Shown here: positions 1-5,875 of the stretch, piece after piece | Layout of the letters: every line of letters starts with the position of its first letter | How positions within the stretch are numbered: position 1 is the stretch's first letter | Assembly (NCBI GenBank): GCA_007129985.1 | Contig: SKUL01000270.1 | Coordinates: forward strand, 1 to 9,771 | DNA: 9,771 bases | Reading direction: 5' to 3' | Origin: Flavobacteriales bacterium | GTDB lineage: Bacteria > Bacteroidota > Bacteroidia > Flavobacteriales_D > SKUL01 | Made by a program: the position numbers and the translations under genes | Notes under the pieces: generated by a model | The model's input: only the letters and a program-made list of their open reading frames with translations | Database searches by the model: none | Told to the model about the DNA's origin: nothing

Positions 1-30
1 GGCTACGGCTGAAAAGTTCTGGACGGCCAT
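1..30 (-). CDS. Possible start of a leftward gene, cut by window edge
   Basis: On the minus strand an ATG at 30-28 opens a frame of ten codons, reading MAVQNFSAVA, with no stop before the window edge. A TAnnTTTG box (TATATTTG, minus strand, 94-87) lies upstream of it and could drive it. Ten residues are far too few to name a family. The competing reading is the tail of a rightward gene ending at a TGA at 35-37 (last residues ATAEKFWTAIF). The sequence cannot decide between them. I slightly prefer the leftward gene because of the matching promoter box. Confidence 0.3.
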   Translation of the reverse strand, partial: MAVQNFSAVA

Positions 31-43
31 TTTTTGAGGAGAT

Positions 44-58
44 GTTTCGCGGCGAAAC
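44..58. repeat. Perfect inverted repeat upstream of pgk (operator-like)
   Basis: GTTTCGC-G-GCGAAAC is a 7-bp perfect inverted repeat around a single central base. One central base is too short for a good RNA hairpin loop, so a dimeric repressor or activator site on DNA is the more natural reading. It lies 17 bp upstream of the pgk -7 box, where the -33 contact region of the promoter would be. It also lies within the leader of the possible leftward gene. The repeat is seen directly; its role as an operator is inferred. Confidence 0.45.
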
Positions 59-75
59 GAATGCTGAATTAGTTC

Positions 76-83
76 TACTTTTG
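76..83 (+). promoter_or_regulatory. Bacteroidota-type -7 box of pgk
   Basis: TACTTTTG fits the TAnnTTTG -7 consensus of the Bacteroidota primary sigma factor exactly. Transcription would start around 88-90, leaving a leader of about 13-15 nt before the pgk ATG at 103. No clear TTG/TTTG -33 element is visible at the expected distance; that position holds the inverted repeat 44-58 instead, which suggests factor-dependent control. Confidence 0.55.
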
Positions 84-86
84 CCC

Positions 87-94
87 CAAATATA
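87..94 (-). promoter_or_regulatory. Facing -7 box for leftward transcription
   Basis: Read on the minus strand this is TATATTTG, an exact TAnnTTTG match. It faces the pgk -7 box, with only three bases (CCC) between the two. If both are used, their polymerase footprints overlap and they would exclude each other. It would serve the possible leftward gene starting at 30. Support is by motif only. Confidence 0.3.
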
Positions 95-102
95 CGGTGG
101 AA

Positions 103-1296
103 ATGACGATCAACGACTACGATTTTTCAGGCAAGCGGGCATTGATCCGCGTAGATTTCAACGTGCCGCTCAACGAGCGTTTTGAGGTTACGGACGACAC
201 CCGCATCAGGGCGGCATTGCCCACCTTGAAGTTGATTTTGAGCGGCGGCGGCTCCGTGGTGCTCATGTCACACCTCGGAAGGCCCAAAGAAGGCCCTGAA
301 CATCGTTTTTCGCTGAAGCACATCGTTCCGGCACTTTCATCGTTGCTCGGCAAAGAGGTGACTTTTGTGGATGATTGCATTGGCAGCGATGCCCACGCAG
401 CAACCTCGGCCATTCAACCCGGTGAGGTAATGTTGCTCGAAAACCTTCGCTTTCACAAGGAAGAGACTGCCGGCGATGAAGGCTTTGCCGCAGAGCTGGC
501 CAAACACGGCGATGTGTACGTGAACGACGCCTTCGGAACGGCGCACCGTGCCCATGCCTCCACAGCAGTTATTGCCGGTTTTGTGGGTGATAAAATGTTT
601 GGCTTGCTGATGCAGGATGAGCTCGAAAACCTCGACCGTTTTATGCAATCGCCGGCCTCACCGGCAGTGACCATTGTGGGAGGGGCCAAAGTGAGTTCCA
701 AAATCGGGGTGATTCAAAACCTGCTTCCGCGCGTGGACTACATGTTAATTGGCGGTGGAATGACCTACACCTTTGTGCGCGCAATGGGCGGCGAAGTGGG
801 TAACTCAATGGTAGAGGAAGACAAGCTCGACATGGCCATTGAGGTGATAGAGGCAGCCAAAAAGCACAACGTGAAACTGCTCTTGCCGCCTGATTCGGTG
901 ATTGCAGATGAATTTCAAAACGAAGCCAATCGCGATAGCTGTCCGAGCAACGAGATACCCATGGGCTGGATGGGACTCGACATTGGCGAAGAAAGTATCA
1001 GGCAGTATCGCGAGGCAATTCTGGCCTGCAAAAGCATCCTCTGGAACGGCCCGATGGGTGTGTTCGAAATGGAGAACTTTGCCCGTGGCACCAGAGAGAT
1101 TGCACTCGCCATTGCCGAAGCTACCGATGGCGGAGCCTTTTCGCTGGTGGGCGGTGGAGACTCTGTGGCTGCGGTCAACAAGTTTGAGCTTGCTAGTAGG
1201 GTAAGCTACGTGAGTACCGGTGGCGGGGCCATGCTCGAGTACCTGGAGGGAATGGAGTTGCCGGGTGTTGCGGCGATAAAAAACGGAGAAGCTTAG
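103..1296 (+). CDS. pgk: Phosphoglycerate kinase
   Basis: Glycolytic and gluconeogenic enzyme of the cytoplasm that transfers the acyl phosphate of 1,3-bisphosphoglycerate to ADP, giving ATP and 3-phosphoglycerate. The 397-residue product is full length for bacterial PGK. The substrate-binding start RVDFNVP (residues 16-22), SHLGRP, the ENLRFHKEE segment, NDAFGTAHRAHAS, GGAKVSSKIG, the WNGPMGVFE motif, the nucleotide-binding GGGDS (from residue 350) and the C-terminal STGGGA are all intact. I chose the ATG at 103 because family members begin M-T/K-I-x-D just before the KRALIRVDFNVP strand; an in-frame GTG at 97 would add two residues. The bases GGTGGA lie just ahead of the ATG. The gene stands alone on its strand and ends inside the last codons of dprA, with a 4-bp tail-to-tail overlap. 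Nothing points to a lost catalytic residue. Confidence 0.97.
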   Translation: MTINDYDFSGKRALIRVDFNVPLNERFEVTDDTRIRAALPTLKLILSGGGSVVLMSHLGRPKEGPEHRFSLKHIVPALSSLLGKEVTFVDDCIGSDAHAATSAIQPGEVMLLENLRFHKEETAGDEGFAAELAKHGDVYVNDAFGTAHRAHASTAVIAGFVGDKMFGLLMQDELENLDRFMQSPASPAVTIVGGAKVSSKIGVIQNLLPRVDYMLIGGGMTYTFVRAMGGEVGNSMVEEDKLDMAIEVIEAAKKHNVKLLLPPDSVIADEFQNEANRDSCPSNEIPMGWMGLDIGEESIRQYREAILACKSILWNGPMGVFEMENFARGTREIALAIAEATDGGAFSLVGGGDSVAAVNKFELASRVSYVSTGGGAMLEYLEGMELPGVAAIKNGEA

Positions 1297-2417
1297 CCGT
1301 AGCTCGCCAATGGCTTTTTCAGGCTGTAGCGCTTGCCGGGCATGGCTTTAACGAGGCCTTCCATTTCGAGGTTGAGCAGCAGGTAGGACACATCCTGCAT
1401 GGGTTTACCTGAAAGGTCGGCCAGCGCATCAATGGATACCGGCCCCGACTGCTGCAGGCAACGCGCCAATTCCAATTCATCTTCAGACAAGCTCGGAAAA
1501 ACCGATAGCTGAACCGGAGCAGGTTCGGCCTCGCGACGTTCCCAGCCCATGTGTCGCAGAACGTCCTCGCCTGATTCAACCAGTGCGGCACGGTGTGTTT
1601 TAATCAGCCAGTTGCATCCGGCTGAGCGAATGTCATCGGCCCTTCCCGGAAGCGCCATCACCTCTCGGCTATACGAGTTGGCAATATCGGCGGTAATGAG
1701 GGAGCCCCCTTTTTTGTCGGATTCAATGACCAACACTCCGTCACACATCCCGGCAACGATGCGATTTCTGCGCGGAAAGAAATGTCGGTCGAGCGCAGTC
1801 ATGCTTCTGAATTCGCTCACCCACCCTCCATTCTCAAGCATTTGGTTGGCGGTTTTCCGATGAATCGAGGGATACACCGTGTCCAATCCGTGTGCAAAAA
1901 CGGCCGCGGTGGGCAAGCCGTATCGAAGAGCAGCCTGATGGGCGCAAAAATCCACACCATAGGCCATGCCGCTCACAATGAGCACCGATTCTTCACTCAG
2001 CGATTCAATAATCCGTTCGCAGGCCGCTTTGCCATGTGATGTTGCCTTTCTGGTTCCTACCACCGCGAGCACTCTGCCGGAGTCGGGATTGAAGTTGCCG
2101 CGGGTATAAAGCAAAGTGGGTGCGTCGGGGCATTGACGCAAGCGATGCGGATAGTTATCGTCGCTGGCAAGGTGAACACGCACATTGTGCTCTTTTACAA
2201 ATGCTGTTTCGCGTTCAGCTTCAGCAAGGCATTGTTGGGAAAGGATTTGCTTCACCACCTGATCGTGCACACCGGGTATTTCACGGAGTGCTCCCACGGG
2301 GGCCTTAAATACCTCTTCGGGCGAGCCAAATGCGCGCACAAGCTTGCGGGCTGTGGCCGGGCCGATGCCGTCAATGAGGCTCAGTGCTATCTTCCAGAGA
2401 TCAGTGCTGGTATTCAA
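1293..2417 (-). CDS. dprA: DNA-processing protein DprA
   Basis: Binds incoming single-stranded DNA during natural transformation and loads RecA on it (known for the family); cytoplasmic. The 374 residues show an N-terminal helix-hairpin-helix (about 14-60, with IDGIGPATARKLV), then the Rossmann-like DprA core: VVGTRKAT (119-126), SGMAYGVD (149-156), GLDTVYP (177-183), FFPRRNRIVAG (213-223), GGSLITADIA (237-246) and a C-terminal winged-helix domain (about 311-374). The start is a TTG at 2417: an in-frame TAG lies two codons upstream, the first internal Met is residue 151, and a later start would remove the hairpin domain. The gene diverges from the TonB receptor across 62 bp and converges with pgk. 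A minus-strand TATATTTG box at 2480-2473 may drive it. In the SGMA-G-D motif the usual Arg is Tyr and the usual Ile is Val. The presence of dprA alone does not prove that the organism is transformable. Confidence 0.95.
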   Translation of the reverse strand: MNTSTDLWKIALSLIDGIGPATARKLVRAFGSPEEVFKAPVGALREIPGVHDQVVKQILSQQCLAEAERETAFVKEHNVRVHLASDDNYPHRLRQCPDAPTLLYTRGNFNPDSGRVLAVVGTRKATSHGKAACERIIESLSEESVLIVSGMAYGVDFCAHQAALRYGLPTAAVFAHGLDTVYPSIHRKTANQMLENGGWVSEFRSMTALDRHFFPRRNRIVAGMCDGVLVIESDKKGGSLITADIANSYSREVMALPGRADDIRSAGCNWLIKTHRAALVESGEDVLRHMGWERREAEPAPVQLSVFPSLSEDELELARCLQQSGPVSIDALADLSGKPMQDVSYLLLNLEMEGLVKAMPGKRYSLKKPLASYG

Positions 2418-2424
2418 ATCCTAC

Positions 2425-2432
2425 TATATTTG
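2425..2432 (+). promoter_or_regulatory. -7 box of the TonB receptor-kdsB operon
   Basis: TATATTTG is an exact TAnnTTTG match, 47 bp before the receptor ATG. It implies a start near 2439 and a leader of about 40 nt that contains the stem-loop at 2445-2460. A clear -33 TTG was not found at the usual spacing. Confidence 0.5.
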
Positions 2433-2444
2433 CGAGGTGAACCG

Positions 2445-2460
2445 GTCCCCCGAAAGGGAC
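2445..2460. repeat. GC-rich stem-loop in the dprA/receptor intergenic region
   Basis: GTCCC-CCGAAA-GGGAC is a 5-bp perfect stem with a 6-nt loop. It would be transcribed in the leader of the receptor mRNA, and its complement in the leader of dprA if the facing box at 2473-2480 is used. No T-run follows, so it is not a terminator. Its axis (between 2452 and 2453) is also the axis of the two -7 boxes. An attenuating leader hairpin or an operator are both possible. Confidence 0.4.
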
Positions 2461-2472
2461 GCCTTAAGCAGC

Positions 2473-2480
2473 CAAATATA
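2473..2480 (-). promoter_or_regulatory. Candidate -7 box of dprA
   Basis: Read on the minus strand this is TATATTTG, identical to the receptor box at 2425-2432 and its exact mirror. It would start dprA transcription near 2466, giving a leader of roughly 50 nt to the TTG start. Its last plus-strand base is the first base of the receptor ATG, so leftward polymerase binding would sit over the receptor start codon. Confidence 0.35.
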
Positions 2481-5044
2481 TGAGAATTTTCCTGGTTTTG
2501 GGATTGTTGCTGGGTGCATTATGCGCTCACGCACAACTGGGTGTTTTGCGCGGAACAGTGAGCGCTTCCGACACCAAAGACCTTCTTGTTGGTGTGAATG
2601 TGATTGCCGAAAATGGCTCAGGTGTAACCACAGATATTGACGGCACGTTTGAAATCACGCTCAACCCGGGAACGCAAACGATAATATTCCGATACATTGG
2701 TTTTGAGCCCCTCGAAAAGACGTATCAGATTAAAGCGGGTGAGGCAACTGAGGTGAAAGTAGCGCTGGACCCCAGTGTAAGCCAGCTTGAAATGGTGGTC
2801 ATCAGCGCCGGTCGCTATGAGCAGCGCCTGGAGGAGCTTACGGTTTCGATGGAAGTTATCAAGCCATACTTAATTGAAAATCGCAACAACACCAATATCT
2901 CTCAGGTGCTTGATCAAACGCCGGGAGTTATTCTTGTGGATGGCGAACCCCAAATTCGCGGCGGAAGTGGCTATAGTTTTGGTGCAGGAAGCCGTGTGCA
3001 GGTATTGCTTGACGACATTCCGATGCTTTCCGGTGATATCGGCCGTCCGAACTGGGGCTACCTCCCTACGGAAAACGTTGAACAGATAGAGGTCATCAAA
3101 GGTGCTTCGAGCGTGCTCTACGGATCAGCGGCACTAAGCGGAGTGATTAACCTGCGCACCGCATACCCACGCGACGAGCCCATCACCAAAGTGAGTATAT
3201 TCAATGGTGTTTACAGTGCTCCACGTACAAGCCCGGACTTGTACTGGCGCGACCCCGACTACCGGCATGAGTTGGGTGTGTACCACCCCGTGCAGAATGT
3301 TGTATCTGCCCCCATGCAAGGAGGTGCAAACTTTTTTCACTCACGCAAAGTGGGGCAACTGGATGTGACCTTTGGAGCCAACCTCTTTTCTGACATGGGC
3401 TTTACAGGCCCCGAAACCCCCGATAAATTTGATGAAAATGGTCGTCCGTTGGTGTGGGACAGCATTGAGGAATCGGGTGATACGCTGTTCAGAAGACCTG
3501 CGCAAATGTCAGAAAATCGCGCGCGTGGAAACCTCAATTTGCGTTATCGTTTCAAAGACATCGAGGGCTTGAGTGTAGGGATAAATTCAAACGCTATGTA
3601 CAGCCTGAGCAGCTTTGCCTTGCTCTGGCTCGATGCAGATACCGGTCTCTACCGACCACGAACCCGAGGAATTACCACCACTGAGCAGCTGAACTTCAAC
3701 ATCGACCCATACGTGGAGTACATTGGTAAGAAGGGTCGAAACCACAAACTCAAAACGCGTTACTTCCACCTCGATAACGAAAACACCAACAACCAATCCA
3801 ACTACTCGCGCACCTACTTTGCGGAATACACGGTCAGTCAGGATTTTAGCCATTACGGCATAGAGGGCTTGAATATCACGGCCGGTGGAATGACTACCTA
3901 CACGGATGCGTGGTCAAACCTTTATGTGGCCAACGAGCGTGGCGATGGCGAAAATTTTGCGCACAATTCAGCGCTTTTCATGCAGATTGACAAGCGCCTG
4001 TTCGACCGGCTCACCCTTTCAGGAGGAGTGCGTTATGAGTGGTTTCGTATCAACAATGATTTTAGGGAGGCCCCCATTTTTCGAGCAGGAGCCAATTACC
4101 GCGTGCTGGATGGCACCTTTGTACGAGCCTCTATTGGTCAGGGCATCCGCTTCCCAACCATTGGTGAGCGTTTTATTGTGACTGCGGTTGGTGGGCAGAA
4201 TATTTTTCCGAACCCCGATCTTCAGGCAGAGCGCAGCTACAACGCGGAGTTTGGGGTAAAGCAAGGCTTTGAAGTAGGTGGTTTTCGCGGTTTTGTGGAT
4301 GCTGCTGTTTTTTATCAGGAATTTGATAATTTCATAGAGTTTACTTTCGGCACCTGGGGTGTGCCCGAGCCTTTGGGTCCGGGCTTTAATATTCAACAAT
4401 TGAACGAAATTCTCGGATTCCGCTCAGTGAATACGGGCCCTGCGCTTGTGCGTGGTCTGGATTTTTCAGTGATGGGTCAGGGGAAAATCGGTAATATTGA
4501 ATTGAACTTGTTGTTTGGCTACACCTATGTTCAGCCGGTTGCGCTTGATCCTGATAAAGTGTACAGCGTATCTGGGTTGGAGACAGCGCTTGGAGACAAC
4601 TATCCGGTTGTTCCTGAGGATCCGGCGGATCAGATGGGCCTGCAACCCGTTTTTGCCCCCATTACTTATCGAAACACAAGTTCTTTTGGAGACGGCAGCT
4701 TATTGAAGTATAGGGTGGAGCACATGGCAAAGCTCGATATTGAAGCAACATACAAGGGTTTCAGCATGGGCACAAGTGTCAGAATGAACACACCCATTCG
4801 CAACATTGACCGCGCGTTTATAGTGCTGGATACGGATATGTTTCTGCCGTCGGGTGTTACGCAGTGGATGGAAGACAACCAAAACCCTATTTATGTGGTT
4901 GATATCCGCGCATCGGTAAAGGTGTCAAAACGCAGCAAAGTGGCGCTTATCGTAAACAACCTGTACAATACGGAATATGCTATTCGTCCGTTGAGTATTG
5001 AATCGCCGCGTTTAACCATGCTGCAATACTCGTTGGAGATATAG
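2480..5044 (+). CDS. TonB-dependent outer-membrane receptor
   Basis: Outer-membrane beta-barrel that imports a scarce ligand (for example an iron chelate, cobalamin or an oligosaccharide) using energy from TonB-ExbBD. Of 854 residues, 1-18 form a signal peptide (hydrophobic core, cleavage after AHA before Gln19). Residues 21-95 are a carboxypeptidase-regulatory-like beta-sandwich (GTV...GVNV...DIDGTFEI...YIGFE). A TonB-box-like stretch, EMVVISAGR, lies near 104-112. The plug spans about 115-230, with QIRGGSGYSFG, VLLDDIPM and the classic IEVIKGASSVLYGSAALSGVIN (203-224). The barrel fills the rest. No SusD-like gene follows, so it is not a Sus-type glycan pair; the substrate cannot be read from sequence. 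The chain ends ...QYSLEI, not in the aromatic residue usual for outer-membrane barrels. kdsB follows after 2 bp, implying one transcript. The region has no internal stop or frameshift. Confidence 0.93.
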   Translation: MRIFLVLGLLLGALCAHAQLGVLRGTVSASDTKDLLVGVNVIAENGSGVTTDIDGTFEITLNPGTQTIIFRYIGFEPLEKTYQIKAGEATEVKVALDPSVSQLEMVVISAGRYEQRLEELTVSMEVIKPYLIENRNNTNISQVLDQTPGVILVDGEPQIRGGSGYSFGAGSRVQVLLDDIPMLSGDIGRPNWGYLPTENVEQIEVIKGASSVLYGSAALSGVINLRTAYPRDEPITKVSIFNGVYSAPRTSPDLYWRDPDYRHELGVYHPVQNVVSAPMQGGANFFHSRKVGQLDVTFGANLFSDMGFTGPETPDKFDENGRPLVWDSIEESGDTLFRRPAQMSENRARGNLNLRYRFKDIEGLSVGINSNAMYSLSSFALLWLDADTGLYRPRTRGITTTEQLNFNIDPYVEYIGKKGRNHKLKTRYFHLDNENTNNQSNYSRTYFAEYTVSQDFSHYGIEGLNITAGGMTTYTDAWSNLYVANERGDGENFAHNSALFMQIDKRLFDRLTLSGGVRYEWFRINNDFREAPIFRAGANYRVLDGTFVRASIGQGIRFPTIGERFIVTAVGGQNIFPNPDLQAERSYNAEFGVKQGFEVGGFRGFVDAAVFYQEFDNFIEFTFGTWGVPEPLGPGFNIQQLNEILGFRSVNTGPALVRGLDFSVMGQGKIGNIELNLLFGYTYVQPVALDPDKVYSVSGLETALGDNYPVVPEDPADQMGLQPVFAPITYRNTSSFGDGSLLKYRVEHMAKLDIEATYKGFSMGTSVRMNTPIRNIDRAFIVLDTDMFLPSGVTQWMEDNQNPIYVVDIRASVKVSKRSKVALIVNNLYNTEYAIRPLSIESPRLTMLQYSLEI
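5035..5038 (+). promoter_or_regulatory. SD-like ribosome site of kdsB
   Basis: GGAG lies 8 nt before the kdsB ATG, inside the last codons of the receptor gene. Bacteroidota use Shine-Dalgarno pairing little, so re-initiation by ribosomes finishing the receptor (stop 2 nt before the ATG) is at least as likely to feed kdsB. Confidence 0.3.
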
Positions 5045-5046
5045 CC

Positions 5047-5802
5047 ATGAAAGCCCTCGGTATCATTCCTGCCCGTTATGCATCCTCACGGTTTCCCGGT
5101 AAACCTTTGGTGGATATCGCGGGCAAACCAATGATACAACGGGTCTATGAACAAGCCTGTAAAGCCGATTTAACCAAGGTGGTTATCGCGACTGATGACG
5201 AGCGTATCGCCGAGGCTGCTAAGGCTTTTGGTGGTGAGGTTCTGATGACTTCTGCGAATCACCCCAGCGGCACAGACCGTTGTCAGGAGGCTTGTGCGAA
5301 AGTAAATGAGGACTTTGATGTGGTGGTGAATATCCAGGGAGATGAGCCCTTTATTCAACCCGGTCAAATCAACAACTTGCTCGCTTGCTTTGAGGATCGC
5401 AATACGCAAATAGCCACGCTCGTAAAGCGCGTTGAACTCACCACCGACCTCTTCAACCCAAACCGTGTAAAAGTGCTTCTGAATCGTCGTAATGATGCTA
5501 TGTATTTCAGCAGGGCGCCACTCCCCTATCGCAATGGCGTTGAAGCTTCGGACTGGCTCAAAGACCACGCCTACTTTCTGCACATCGGGATGTACGCATA
5601 CAGGCCTCACATTCTGGAAGAAATCACCCAACTCGCTCCCTCATCACTCGAAAAGGCCGAGCAACTTGAACAACTCCGCTGGCTCGAGCATGGCTATCGC
5701 ATCCGCACCGCCGAAACCGATATAGAGTCGGATGCCATTGACCACCCCGATGATTTGCGCCGAATGCTTGAGCGCTATCAACAAGGGGATTACGGAGATT
5801 GA
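5047..5802 (+). CDS. kdsB: 3-deoxy-manno-octulosonate cytidylyltransferase
   Basis: Activates KDO with CTP to CMP-KDO and pyrophosphate, the donor for the inner core of lipopolysaccharide; cytoplasmic and Mg-dependent. The 251 residues match the usual family length. The nucleotide-binding loop IPARYASSRFPGKPL (7-21), ATDD (48-51), SGTDR (74-78), the metal-binding NIQGDEP (95-101), NPNRVKV (137-143), YFSRAPLP (153-160), GMYAYR (181-186) and LEKAEQLEQLRWLE (201-214) are all present. The C-terminal IDHPDDLRR corresponds to the usual IDTPEDL end. The ATG at 5047 is two bases after the receptor stop, so the two are very likely co-transcribed and perhaps translationally coupled. No promoter of its own was seen. 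This coupling is unusual because KDO activation is a housekeeping step while receptors are normally regulated. Confidence 0.96.
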   Translation: MKALGIIPARYASSRFPGKPLVDIAGKPMIQRVYEQACKADLTKVVIATDDERIAEAAKAFGGEVLMTSANHPSGTDRCQEACAKVNEDFDVVVNIQGDEPFIQPGQINNLLACFEDRNTQIATLVKRVELTTDLFNPNRVKVLLNRRNDAMYFSRAPLPYRNGVEASDWLKDHAYFLHIGMYAYRPHILEEITQLAPSSLEKAEQLEQLRWLEHGYRIRTAETDIESDAIDHPDDLRRMLERYQQGDYGD

Positions 5803-5843
5803 TTCACGGCGTTCTTTTTTCGGTTATCCAAGCGGGTTTGGAT

Positions 5844-5851
5844 TACTTTTG
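5844..5851 (+). promoter_or_regulatory. -7 box of the HU-CCDC81/SPOR gene
   Basis: TACTTTTG matches TAnnTTTG exactly. The start would fall near 5858, about 18 nt before the TTG chosen as the start codon. It lies between the kdsB stop and that codon and argues against the much longer frame that begins inside kdsB at 5732. The right end of the box lies in the inverted repeat 5848-5865. Confidence 0.5.
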
Positions 5852-5865
5852 TACTTTCGTACAAA
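5848..5865. repeat. Inverted repeat on the HU-CCDC81/SPOR promoter
   Basis: TTTGTAC-TTTC-GTACAAA is a 7-bp perfect inverted repeat with a 4-nt spacer. It covers the TTTG of the -7 box and the expected transcription start, a position where a bound regulator would block initiation. It could also close the upstream receptor-kdsB transcript, but it has no following U-run and moderate GC content, so I read it as operator-like. Confidence 0.45.
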
Positions 5866-5875
5866 GCCCTGCGCA

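Noticed and set aside
1295..1319. Possible terminator: AGCC...GGCT followed by five T downstream of pgk
   Set aside because: The stem is only 4 bp with a 13-nt loop (or 3 bp, GCC-AAT-GGC) and lies inside the dprA coding end; too weak to annotate.
4019..4399. Open frame of 126 codons antisense to the receptor barrel
   Set aside because: Shadow of a well-supported coding frame; the product looks random with no domain.
2480..5044. Polysaccharide utilisation locus (SusC/SusD pair)
   Set aside because: No SusD-like lipoprotein, glycoside hydrolase or sensor gene follows; the next gene is kdsB.
5170..5631. Open frame of 153 codons antisense to kdsB
   Set aside because: Overlaps a gene with all family motifs intact; no promoter and no recognisable protein pattern.
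5848..5865. Inverted repeat as terminator of the receptor-kdsB operon
   Set aside because: No T-run follows and it coincides with the next promoter, so an operator reading fits better.
5732..5875. A longer start (ATG 5732) for the SPOR protein, overlapping kdsB by 71 bp
   Set aside because: The extra 48 residues have no family match, lie in the kdsB coding region and cross a good promoter; homologues start near IGELLY.
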